The position numbers and the translations under genes are program-made. Under the pieces are notes generated by a model. It ran no database searches and was not told where the DNA came from. It saw only the letters and a list, made by a program, of their open reading frames with translations. From Gemmataceae bacterium (GTDB lineage: Bacteria > Planctomycetota > Planctomycetia > Gemmatales > Gemmataceae), in NCBI GenBank assembly GCA_901538445.1, contig LR594584.1, positions 466,572-530,571 on the forward strand: a DNA stretch of 64,000 bases. Reading direction: 5' to 3'. Of the stretch, positions 56,497 to 64,000 are shown piece after piece. The number at the start of each line of letters is the position of its first letter. Position 1 is the first letter of the stretch.

Positions 56497-58965
56497 ATGA
56501 GCCTCAGCGACCCCCGGGAGTGCGAGACGACCAGCGAAATGCCGATCGACCCCGCCCCGAGTGGCACCCCCTACCCGTTCCTCTCACCGCCCGCGGGACC
56601 GGACGAACTCGGCCGGCTGGGGGACTACCGGGTCCTGCGCGTCCTCGGCACCGGCGGCATGGGCGTCGTGTTCGAGGCCGAGGAGGTCGCCCTGTCCCGC
56701 CGGGTCGCCCTCAAGGTGCTGCTCCCCGAGCTGGCCAAGGACCGGGACAGCCGCGAGCGGTTCCTCCGCGAGGCCCGGGCCGCCGCCGCGGTCCAGTCCG
56801 ACCACGTCGTGACCATCTACAACATCGCCGCCGGCGACGTGCCGTACCTCGCCATGCAGTTCCTCGAAGGCGAGACGGTCCAGGCCCGCATGGACCGCCA
56901 GCCGCCGCTCACCCTCCGCGAGGCGCTCGAGATCGCCCGGCAGACGGCCCTCGGCCTCGCCGCGGCGCACGACAAGGGGCTGGTCCACCGCGACGTGAAG
57001 CCCGCGAACCTGTGGCTCGAACAGGTGCGGGGGGCCGAGCGCGGCTCCCGGGCCGACGTCCTCCTGACCCCCGCGCCCCGCGGCGACGGCCCGGCGTCGG
57101 GCACCTCGACCCGGGCCCCGGCCGCCCCGTTCCGCGTCAAGATCCTCGACTTCGGCCTCGCCCGGCTCGCGTCCGGCGAGACCAACCTGACGTCGAGCGG
57201 GCTCGTGATGGGAACCCCCAACTACATGTCGCCCGAGCAGGCCGCCGGGCTCGACCTCGACGGGCGGTCCGACCTGTTCAGCCTCGGCAGCGTCCTGTAC
57301 GCGATGCTCGTCGGGAACCTCCCGTTCCCGGGGAACACCGCGATGGCGGTGATGCTCGCGCTGGCGACCAAGACGCCGCCCCGCGTGGACCGCGCCAACC
57401 CGGGCATCCCGAAGGCCGTGGCCGACTTCGTCGCCGCGCTGCTCAAGAAGAAGCGGGACCGCCGCCCCGCGTCGGCCCGCGCCGCCGCCGCCGCGCTGGA
57501 GGAACTCATCGCCGGGGTCCGGGACGACGTGCCGCTGCGGCCGTGCTCCGCGGGCCACACCACCGGGAACTACTTCCTCGGCGACACGGTCGCCCGGCTC
57601 CCCGCCGCCCCGGCCCCCGAGTCGTCCGGGCCGATCCCCGTGGCCCCGACCAGCCGCACCGTCCGGCGGCGGCGGTGGGCGTCCCGGTCGGCCTGGGCCG
57701 CGATCGGGCTCGTCGTGGTCGCCGCGGCCGCGGTCGGGGTCCGCGCCGTGTTCGCCCCCGACCCGCCCCCGGCCCCGCCCGACCCGATCCTCATCGGGGT
57801 GCTCCACTCGCAGACCGGGACCATGGCGGTCCAGGAGGGGCCGCTCATCGACGCGACCGTGTTCGCCATCGACGAACTGAACGCGGCCGGCGGGGTGCTC
57901 GGGCGGCCGCTCCGGGCCGTTGTCGTGGACGGCAAGTCGGACCCGACCGAGTTCCAGCGGGCCGCCGAGCGGCTCCTCGCCGAGCACCGGGTGTCCGTCA
58001 TCTTCGGGTGCATGACGTCGCCGAGCCGGAAGACCGTCATGGGGGCCGTCGAGCGGGACAACGGGCTCCTCTTCTACCCCGTCTCGTTCGAGGGCCTGGA
58101 GCAGTCCCCGCGGATCGTGTACACCGGGGCGGTGCCCAACCAGAAGCACCTCCCGGCGATCGAGTACCTGGTCAAGACGCTCGGCAAGAAGCGGCTGTTC
58201 GTCGTCGGGTCCGACATCGTCTCCCCCCGCTGCACCACCGAGGTCGTCCGCGACTACCTGCGGGACGTCCTCCGGGACGGCGAGATCGTGGACGCCCGGT
58301 TCGTCCCGTTCGGCACCAGCGACTTCGCCGCCGTGGGCGACGCGATCGCCGCCGCGCGGCCCGACGCGGTCCTCAACATCCTCAACGGCGCCAGCAACTT
58401 CTCGTTCTACCGCGAGCTCCGCCGCCGCGGGGTCACCGCCGCGGCGACCCCGACCCTCTCGATCACCCTGACCGAGCACGACCTGATCGGGTTCGACCCG
58501 AAGCTCGTGGCCGGCGACTACCTCGCGGCCAACTACTTCCAGGAGATCGACCGCGCCGAGAACCGCGCCTTCCTCGCCAAGGTGAAGGCCCGGTTCGGCG
58601 ACCAGCGGGTGGTCACGGACAACATGACCGCCGCGTACAGCGGGGTCCACATCTGGGCACGGGCCGCGGCGAAGGCCGGGAGCCCGGACCCGGTCGAGGT
58701 GCTCAAAGCCGTCGGCGGGGTCGAGTTCGACGGCCCCAGCGCCCGGGTCCGCATCGACCCCGAGAACCACTACGGGTGGCGGCCCTGGCAGCTCGGGAGG
58801 ATCCGCGCCGACGGCACCGTGCAGATCGTGGCGCAGGCCCCGGCGGCCGTGCGGGCCGACCCGTTCCCCGCCACCCGCACCCGCCGCGAGTGGGACCACC
58901 TGCTGATGACCCTGTACCTGGACTGGGGCGGCCGGTGGCAGGCCCCGGGGCCGGAGCAGAAATGA
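56497..58965 (+). CDS. Transmembrane Ser/Thr kinase with UrtA-like ectodomain (copy 2)
   Basis: 822 residues, same design as the preceding gene, from ATG 56497 with AGGTGA five bases upstream. Kinase 44-340: LGTGGMGVVFEA, Lys73, HRDVKPAN (Asp166), a canonical DFG (Asp218), SPEQ. The insert between HRDVKPAN and DFG is about 45 residues, of different sequence from copy 1. Membrane helix about 400-419 (AWAAIGLVVVAAAAVGVRAV). The outer domain has IGVLHSQTGTMAVQEGPLID, LNAAGGVLG, IFGCMTSPSRKTVMGAVERD, LLFYPVSFEGLEQSPRIVYT and FVVGSDIVSPRCTTEV. The two ectodomains are clearly homologous but diverged, so ligands may differ. SpoVR follows 58 bases downstream. Confidence 0.88.
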   Translation: MSLSDPRECETTSEMPIDPAPSGTPYPFLSPPAGPDELGRLGDYRVLRVLGTGGMGVVFEAEEVALSRRVALKVLLPELAKDRDSRERFLREARAAAAVQSDHVVTIYNIAAGDVPYLAMQFLEGETVQARMDRQPPLTLREALEIARQTALGLAAAHDKGLVHRDVKPANLWLEQVRGAERGSRADVLLTPAPRGDGPASGTSTRAPAAPFRVKILDFGLARLASGETNLTSSGLVMGTPNYMSPEQAAGLDLDGRSDLFSLGSVLYAMLVGNLPFPGNTAMAVMLALATKTPPRVDRANPGIPKAVADFVAALLKKKRDRRPASARAAAAALEELIAGVRDDVPLRPCSAGHTTGNYFLGDTVARLPAAPAPESSGPIPVAPTSRTVRRRRWASRSAWAAIGLVVVAAAAVGVRAVFAPDPPPAPPDPILIGVLHSQTGTMAVQEGPLIDATVFAIDELNAAGGVLGRPLRAVVVDGKSDPTEFQRAAERLLAEHRVSVIFGCMTSPSRKTVMGAVERDNGLLFYPVSFEGLEQSPRIVYTGAVPNQKHLPAIEYLVKTLGKKRLFVVGSDIVSPRCTTEVVRDYLRDVLRDGEIVDARFVPFGTSDFAAVGDAIAAARPDAVLNILNGASNFSFYRELRRRGVTAAATPTLSITLTEHDLIGFDPKLVAGDYLAANYFQEIDRAENRAFLAKVKARFGDQRVVTDNMTAAYSGVHIWARAAAKAGSPDPVEVLKAVGGVEFDGPSARVRIDPENHYGWRPWQLGRIRADGTVQIVAQAPAAVRADPFPATRTRREWDHLLMTLYLDWGGRWQAPGPEQK

Positions 58966-59023
58966 CCGCCCGGCCGGTGTATGATGGGGTATCCGACGGA
59001 CGGCCGTACTCGCGGAGCGAACC

Positions 59024-60589
59024 ATGCACCTCGGCTTCTACAACACGAACCTCCCGCCCCACCTGCGGGTGCTCAAGGACGAGATCGAGGGGTACGCCCG
59101 CGAGTACGGGCTCGACTTCTACGAGACCATCTTCGAGGTCGTGGACGCCGACGACCTGAACGAGATCGCCGCCTACGGCGGGTTCCCCACCCGGTACCCG
59201 CACTGGTCGTTCGGCATGCAGTACGAGGACCTCAAGAAGGGGTACGAGTACGGCCTGTCGAAGATCTACGAGATGGTCATCAACAACGACCCGTGCTACG
59301 CGTACCTGATGCGGTGCAACCACACCGTCGATCAGAAGCTGGTGATGGCCCACGTGTACGGGCACTGCGACTTCTTCAAGAACAACGCGTACTTCGGGCA
59401 CACGACCCGGAAGATGATGGACGAGATCGCGAACCACGCGGCCCGCATCCGGCACTACGTGGAGCGGTTCGGCGAGGACGAGGTCGAGGCGTTCCTCGAC
59501 AAGTGCATGTCGATCGACGACCTGATCGACATCCACTCGGTCGCCATCAAGCGCCGGGACGACCACTCGAAGTACGACTTCTCCCCCGCCCCGGCCGACG
59601 GCGAGGCCGAGGAGTCGCACACCCGGCGGTTCAAGGCCAAGGGGTACATGGCCGACTACATCAACCCCCGCGCGACCCTCAAGGCCGAGGACGAGGAGCG
59701 GAAGCACCTCAAGGACCAGCGGGTCGCCCAGTTCCCCGAGCGGCCCGAGAAGGACGTGCTCCTGTTCCTCATCGAGCACGCCCCCCTCAAGAACTGGCAG
59801 CGCGACGTCCTCAGCATCATCCGCGACGAGGCCTACTACTTTTATCCTCAAGGTCAAACGAAGATTATAAATGAAGGGTGGGCAAGTTTTTGGCATTCAA
59901 CCATGATGACGCAGAAGATCCTGCAACCGTCAGAGGTTATCGACTACGCCGACCACCACTCGGGGACGATGGCGACGAGTTCGCGGCGGCTCAACCCGTA
60001 CAAGGTCGGCATCGAGTTGCTTCGCGACATCGAAAGGCGCTGGAACATGGGCCAGTTCGGTCCCGAATGGGAGAACTGCGACGACATGGAGCGCAAGCGC
60101 AAGTGGGACACCGGGGCCGGGTTGGGCCGCAAGAAGATCTTCGAGGTGCGCAAGATCCACAACGACATCACGTTCATTGACACCTTCTTGACGCCCGAGT
60201 TCTGCAAGGAGCACGGCCTGTTCTCGTTCAACTACAACGAGCCCGGCGCGAACTACGTCGTCGAGAGCCGCGAGTTCCAGAAGGTCAAGCAGCGCCTGCT
60301 CTTCAGCCTCACGAACTTCGGCAAGCCGTGGATCTACGTGGTCGACGGCAACTACCGCAACCGCGGCGAACTGCTGTTGCGGCACGAGCACAATGGGGTA
60401 GATTTGAAGGGGGACGAGGCACGGGACACGCTGGCGAACCTCCAGTTCATTTGGGCACGCCCCGTGCATCTCGAGACACTGTTCGACGGCCAACCGACCG
60501 TCATGAGTTTTGACGGGACGGATCACACGCAACAAGCCATCGGGGGGTCCAATGACGCTGCCAGAAACGCTCCTTCCAAAGCTAAGTGA
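59024..60589 (+). CDS. spoVR: SpoVR-family protein
   Basis: 521 residues. SpoVR is the third member of the PrkA-YeaH-SpoVR set and is named for a role in spore cortex formation in Bacillus, although most bearers do not sporulate. Visible family blocks are the N-terminal YAREYGLDFYETIFEVVDAD, YGGFPTRYPHWSFGMQYEDL, VINNDPCYAYLMRCNHTVDQ, MAHVYGHCDFFKNNAYFGHT, then the C-terminal INEGWASFWHSTMMTQKI, YADHHSGTMATSSRRLNPYK, IRDEAYYFYPQGQTKI. From base 59840 (about residue 273) codon use drops from nearly pure GC third positions to an AT-rich patch, then stays moderately lower to the end. The reading frame is intact. The last 38 bases overlap the following gene. Confidence 0.93.
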   Translation: MHLGFYNTNLPPHLRVLKDEIEGYAREYGLDFYETIFEVVDADDLNEIAAYGGFPTRYPHWSFGMQYEDLKKGYEYGLSKIYEMVINNDPCYAYLMRCNHTVDQKLVMAHVYGHCDFFKNNAYFGHTTRKMMDEIANHAARIRHYVERFGEDEVEAFLDKCMSIDDLIDIHSVAIKRRDDHSKYDFSPAPADGEAEESHTRRFKAKGYMADYINPRATLKAEDEERKHLKDQRVAQFPERPEKDVLLFLIEHAPLKNWQRDVLSIIRDEAYYFYPQGQTKIINEGWASFWHSTMMTQKILQPSEVIDYADHHSGTMATSSRRLNPYKVGIELLRDIERRWNMGQFGPEWENCDDMERKRKWDTGAGLGRKKIFEVRKIHNDITFIDTFLTPEFCKEHGLFSFNYNEPGANYVVESREFQKVKQRLLFSLTNFGKPWIYVVDGNYRNRGELLLRHEHNGVDLKGDEARDTLANLQFIWARPVHLETLFDGQPTVMSFDGTDHTQQAIGGSNDAARNAPSKAK

Positions 60590-61028
60590 GTGGCGGCCGG
60601 CGGGCGCGGGCCGGCACAGTTGGGCGGAGGCGCTGCCGGCCACCGGGTGGACCGTGCGGGTCGCCGCGGACAAGGCCGACTCGCTCTCGTGCCTCGTGTG
60701 GGAACTCGCCCTGACCCGCACCGCGGAGCCCCCGGCCGGCCTGACGGTCGGCTCGTGGGCCGCGGCCGTCGCGACCCGCGTCGGCGGCCTCATGGAACCG
60801 CTCAAGGTCCACGAGATCGACGCGGCCCGCGACGAGGCGGTTCTCCGCAGCGTCGCCCCGGCGAAGAAGGGCGACGCCCTCGCCTACTACGAGGTCCGGT
60901 TGCAGGGGACGACCGGGGCGGTGCTCCGCCGGTTCACCGCCAGCAAGGCCGAGCCCGGCCGCGACCAGGTCGCGTTCGCCCTCACGCACGAGACCATCGC
61001 ACGGGTCGCGGGCGACATCGCCGGCTGA
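60552..61028 (+). CDS. Hypothetical protein, 158 residues, overlapping spoVR
   Basis: No family recognised. ATG 60552 with GGGGG just upstream; the frame overlaps the spoVR 3' end by 38 bases. The protein reads as soluble alpha-beta (VWELALTRTAEPPAGLTVGS, EVRLQGTTGAVLRRFTASKA) and its codons are again the GC-saturated type. Overlap with spoVR implies co-translation, so it may be an extra component of the trio in this lineage. The absence of cysteines, signal peptide and motifs leaves the role open. Confidence 0.7.
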   Translation: MTLPETLLPKLSEWRPAGAGRHSWAEALPATGWTVRVAADKADSLSCLVWELALTRTAEPPAGLTVGSWAAAVATRVGGLMEPLKVHEIDAARDEAVLRSVAPAKKGDALAYYEVRLQGTTGAVLRRFTASKAEPGRDQVAFALTHETIARVAGDIAG

Positions 61029-61151
61029 GCCGCGCCCGCACAGTACCCTGGACGGGACCGCTACACTGACTGTGGCGGTCCCGTCCGCGTTTCGGGGCCG
61101 CGTGCCCGCTCGCCCACTATCCCGGGCACCACCCCCATTCGGAACCGCACC

Positions 61152-61934
61152 ATGCTCCGCACCGCACTCGCAGTCGCGGCCGCCGCACTGCTCGCCGGCC
61201 CCGCACCGGCGGCCGTCGTCACCAAGGTCGTTGAGTACGACCACAACGGCACCAAGCTCAAGGGCTTCCTCGCCTACGACGACGCCCTGAAGGGGAAGCT
61301 GCCCGGCGTGCTCGTCGTCCACGAGTGGTGGGGGCTCGACGACTACGCCCGCGACCGGGCCAAGCAGCTCGCGGCCCTCGGGTACGTCGCGTTCGCGTGC
61401 GACATGTACGGCGAGGGGAAGACGGTGAACCACCCGGACGACGCCCGGAAGATGGCCACCACCGTCCGCGAGAACGTGAAGGCGTGGCGCGGCCGGGCCG
61501 AGACCGGACTCAAGCAACTCGCCTCGCAGCCGAACGTCGACCCCGCCAAGCTCGCGGCGATCGGGTACTGCTTCGGCGGTAGCACATGCCTGCAACTCGC
61601 CTACGCGGGGGCCGACCTGAAGGCCGTCGCGACGTTCCACGCGGCCCTCCCGGCCGCGACCGCTGACGAGGCGAAGGCGATCAAGCCGAAGCTGTACCTC
61701 GCCCACGGGGCCGACGACCCGTTCATCCCCGAGAAGGCGGTGACCGCGTTCAAGGAGCCGCTCGACGCGGCCAAGGTGAAGTACACGTTCGAGGCGTTCC
61801 CCGAGGTGGTTCACAGCTTCACGGTGCCCGGGGCCGACAAACACATGATCAAGGGGATGAAGTACGACAAGGCGGCCGACGAGAAGTCGTGGGCCGCGAT
61901 GCTCGCGCTGTTCAAGGACACGCTCGGGAAGTGA
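61152..61934 (+). CDS. Exported dienelactone hydrolase-family protein
   Basis: 260 residues. A signal peptide (LRTALAVAAAALLAGPAPAA) precedes a dienelactone hydrolase fold. PGVLVVHEWWGLDDYARDRA is the family's VHEWWGL stretch, and IGYCFGGSTC carries the nucleophile Cys (in GYCFGG). LAHGADDPFIPEKA carries the acid and EVVHSFTVPGADKH the histidine. The family hydrolyses cyclic or unsaturated lactones, or acts more widely as an esterase; the exported form and its substrate are not defined. It is a single gene, followed 11 bases later by a long hairpin. Confidence 0.9.
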   Translation: MLRTALAVAAAALLAGPAPAAVVTKVVEYDHNGTKLKGFLAYDDALKGKLPGVLVVHEWWGLDDYARDRAKQLAALGYVAFACDMYGEGKTVNHPDDARKMATTVRENVKAWRGRAETGLKQLASQPNVDPAKLAAIGYCFGGSTCLQLAYAGADLKAVATFHAALPAATADEAKAIKPKLYLAHGADDPFIPEKAVTAFKEPLDAAKVKYTFEAFPEVVHSFTVPGADKHMIKGMKYDKAADEKSWAAMLALFKDTLGK

Positions 61935-61945
61935 TGTCGTCTGGA

Positions 61946-62009
61946 GAGCGGCGCGGCGTGAGCCCGCCTGTGGCCCGCCAGCCACCGGCGGGCTCACGCC
62001 GCGCCGCTC
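61946..62009. terminator. 23-bp perfect hairpin after the dienelactone hydrolase gene
   Basis: Arms 61946-61968 and 61987-62009 pair perfectly; the 18-base loop can form an inner TGGC/GCCA pair. It starts 11 bases after the stop codon. It is another stop-proximal hairpin of the window. Confidence 0.85.
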
Positions 62010-62107
62010 GCACTCGCACTTGGCGTTGCTCGCCCGGCGGTTTCAAGCTCTAATCCTGCCCGGTGCCGCCGGACGCGGCCCGACCCGCACGCTGCAGGAC
62101 GCCGAGC

Positions 62108-64000
62108 ATGTCAGACCCCGCCACGCCGCCCGCCCCCAGCGCGCCGCACCCCGCCGCCCGCCGCAAGTGGCGGTTCAAGCTCATCGGCCCGCTCGCCGTG
62201 CTGCTCCTCGCGGTGTGGTTCGCGCCGGCCGTCGTCGCGAAGACGGCGCTCCGCAACCGCATCGCCCGGTCCGCCGCGGGCGACCTGAACGGCACCCTGG
62301 ACGTCGGCGACGCCTCGCTCGGCTGGTTCTCGGACGTCGAACTCCGCGGGATCACCCTGACCGACCCGCAGGGCCGGGTCGTCGCGCACGTCCCGAAGGT
62401 GAAAGTCGGCCGCACGCTCGTCTCGCTGATCCGCGACCCCGGCGACCTCGGCGAGATCGTCGTCACGGGGCCGGTCGTCGAGGTCGTCTGCGAGAGGGAC
62501 ACGAGCAACCTCGAAACGGTTCTTCAGAAACTGCTCGCCGATACCTCCCCGCCATCGACCGGCCCTCGCACGCCGCTCAACCTGCGGGTGGCGGGCGGCA
62601 CGCTCACGGTCCGCGACGCCGACACGGGCCGCTTCAGCGAGTTCCGCGAGATCGACGCCACGGTCACGGTTCCCGCGGCCCGGACCGAACCCGTCGCGAT
62701 CAAGCTCGCCTCGAACGCGCCGGCGCGGGTGGACGTTGAGGCGTCGATCGCCGAGCCGAGCCGCGTGCGGGTCGCGACGAGCGGCTTCGCCCTGGAGGCG
62801 CTCGCCCCCCTGCTCCGCCGCGCCGACCCGAAGCTCGGCGTCGCCGGCTCGCTCACCGCGGACCTCACGGTCGTTGTCGGGGCCGGGGCCGGCAGTGCTG
62901 ACGGCACGCTCGGTGTGAAGGGGCTGGCGGTCACCGCCCCGGCGTTGTCCGGAGACACCCTGCGCCTCGCGAGCGCGGAACTACCGGTGCGGGCGTCGGT
63001 GAGCGGCGGCGCGCTCCGCGTCGAGCGGGCCGAGCTGACCTGCGACGTCGGCACCGCCCGGCTCGCGGGGACGTTCGACCCCGGGTCGCTCGACAAGCTC
63101 CTCGACCGGCCCGGCGTCCAGTTCGACGCGAGCGTGGACGTCGCGAAGCTCGCCGCGCTGCTGCCGAAGGTGCTCCAGGTCCGCCCGGGAACGGAGGTCC
63201 GCGAGGGCCGGGTCGCGGTGAGCGTCGCGAGCCGGGCCGACGGCGGCGGGACCGCGTGGAGCGGCAGCGTCACCACGTCGGCGCTCAAGGCGGTCCGCGG
63301 CGGGCAGGAGTTCCGCTGGGACGAGCCGCTCGCGATCGAGTTCGTGGGCCGGGCCAGGGCCGGCGAGTTGCCCACCTTCGACAAGCTCGTCTGCAAGTCG
63401 GACTTCATTGCCGTCAACGCGCAGGTGAAGCCCGACTCCGTCCGGGCCGCCGCGAACGTGTACCTCGACCGCCTCTCGGACCGGCTGTCCGAGTTCGTGG
63501 ACCTCGGCGGCGTGGAACTCGAGGGCGAGGCCGCCGCGTGGGTCGTCGCGTCCCGGAGCGCCACCAGCGACTTCAAGGCCGAGGCGAGCGTCGAGCTGAA
63601 GCGGTTCGCGTGCCTCGACCGCACCGGCAAGGGGCTCCGCGAGCCGGCGCTCAAGCTGCACCTCACCGCCACCGGGACCGCGACCGACGCCGGCCGCGTC
63701 GCCGTCTCGACCGCCAGGCTGACCGGCACCGCGGGCGGCGACGAACTCGACCTCGCCCTCCTGGAGCCGATCGCCGACGCGAAGCAACTCGCCACCGGCA
63801 AGTTCGACGCGCGGGCGTCCGGCGACCTCGGCCGCTGGAAGAAGCGAATCGGCGCGGTGGTGCCCACCCTGAACGGCTACCAGATGGGCGGCGCGGCGAC
63901 CGCCCGCGGCACGGTGCGGCTGGTGCCCGACGCGCTGCACGTCGATCAACTGTCGCTGAGCATCGAGGCCGCGAAGTTCCGGGGCGCGGGCCTGGACATC
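62108..64000 (+). CDS. AsmA/TamB-like protein, 3' end missing
   Basis: 631 residues are visible from ATG 62108; the frame is open to the right edge. One N-terminal membrane helix (FKLIGPLAVLLLAVWFAPAV) anchors a large periplasmic region of repeating beta segments (LNGTLDVGDASLGWFSDVEL, ITLTDPQGRVVAHVPKVKVG). This is the AsmA/DUF748-like layout used by proteins that bridge inner and outer membranes for lipid transfer or assembly. Repeated 'ATSGF.LEALAPLLRRADPKL' and 'LRVERAELTCDVGTARLAGT' type blocks support this. It fits with the LptD-like protein as evidence of a real outer membrane. The C-terminal half is not seen, so subfamily assignment is open. Confidence 0.75.
   Translation, partial: MSDPATPPAPSAPHPAARRKWRFKLIGPLAVLLLAVWFAPAVVAKTALRNRIARSAAGDLNGTLDVGDASLGWFSDVELRGITLTDPQGRVVAHVPKVKVGRTLVSLIRDPGDLGEIVVTGPVVEVVCERDTSNLETVLQKLLADTSPPSTGPRTPLNLRVAGGTLTVRDADTGRFSEFREIDATVTVPAARTEPVAIKLASNAPARVDVEASIAEPSRVRVATSGFALEALAPLLRRADPKLGVAGSLTADLTVVVGAGAGSADGTLGVKGLAVTAPALSGDTLRLASAELPVRASVSGGALRVERAELTCDVGTARLAGTFDPGSLDKLLDRPGVQFDASVDVAKLAALLPKVLQVRPGTEVREGRVAVSVASRADGGGTAWSGSVTTSALKAVRGGQEFRWDEPLAIEFVGRARAGELPTFDKLVCKSDFIAVNAQVKPDSVRAAANVYLDRLSDRLSEFVDLGGVELEGEAAAWVVASRSATSDFKAEASVELKRFACLDRTGKGLREPALKLHLTATGTATDAGRVAVSTARLTGTAGGDELDLALLEPIADAKQLATGKFDARASGDLGRWKKRIGAVVPTLNGYQMGGAATARGTVRLVPDALHVDQLSLSIEAAKFRGAGLDI

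Overview
The window reads as chromosomal DNA of a planctomycete, most likely of the Gemmata type. The base composition is very GC-rich with near-saturated GC third positions. Several gene families are planctomycete hallmarks: a DUF1501 protein next to a PSD1/cytochrome-c-domain protein (33538-37552), a DUF1559 prepilin-like protein with a small carboxypeptidase-regulatory-like lipoprotein (16348-17874), a SUMF1 protein with a Tat-exported Gfo/Idh/MocA oxidoreductase (42643-45211), very large secreted proteins, and eukaryote-like receptor kinases. No transposase, integrase, tRNA, rRNA or CRISPR array was seen.

Layout. 1-4567 (minus): radical SAM HemN-like protein, GcvH-like lipoyl protein, double-cluster ferredoxin and a squalene-hopene-cyclase-like protein cut by the left edge. 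4803-11174 (plus): a 2123-residue secreted protein. 11626-18989: an anti-sigma/HEAT-type membrane protein, an RRM protein, a fatty acid desaturase, the DUF1559/lipoprotein pair and a LysR regulator. 19345-28392: rhodanese, a collapsed chromate-transporter remnant, two small unknown genes, an M48 protease, a helicase-like protein without Walker A, and a transglutaminase-like protein. 28486-37552 (minus): two paralogous HEAT/STN-like proteins (one frameshifted), an alpha/beta hydrolase, and the DUF1501/PSD1 pair. 37737-40481 (plus): an LptD-like outer-membrane protein. 40519-46570: small membrane or secreted unknowns, the Gfo/SUMF1 operon, ApbE and a 64-residue protein.

46766-61028 is the most unusual part. 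It carries the conserved stress trio PrkA (46766), YeaH/DUF444 (51873) and SpoVR (59024). Between YeaH and SpoVR, on the same strand, lie two small unknown genes and two tandem transmembrane Ser/Thr kinases whose outer domain is a UrtA-like (urea/short-amide) binding protein. Between PrkA and YeaH lie the SRP RNA and, on the opposite strand, an inorganic-carbon module (DUF2294, an SbtA-type bicarbonate transporter and a beta carbonic anhydrase inactivated by a frameshift and an amber codon). My reading, as inference, is that the two receptor kinases feed a nitrogen-related signal into the PrkA-YeaH-SpoVR system. The right end holds a dienelactone hydrolase and the start of an AsmA-like protein.

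Many genes here are followed within about 25 bases of the stop codon by a long inverted repeat whose arm sequence differs from site to site (for example a 38-bp perfect stem at 28392-28479). These probably act as terminators or mRNA 3' caps. Two conserved genes (squalene cyclase and SpoVR) change codon usage abruptly inside the gene, which suggests recombination or an assembly hybrid.
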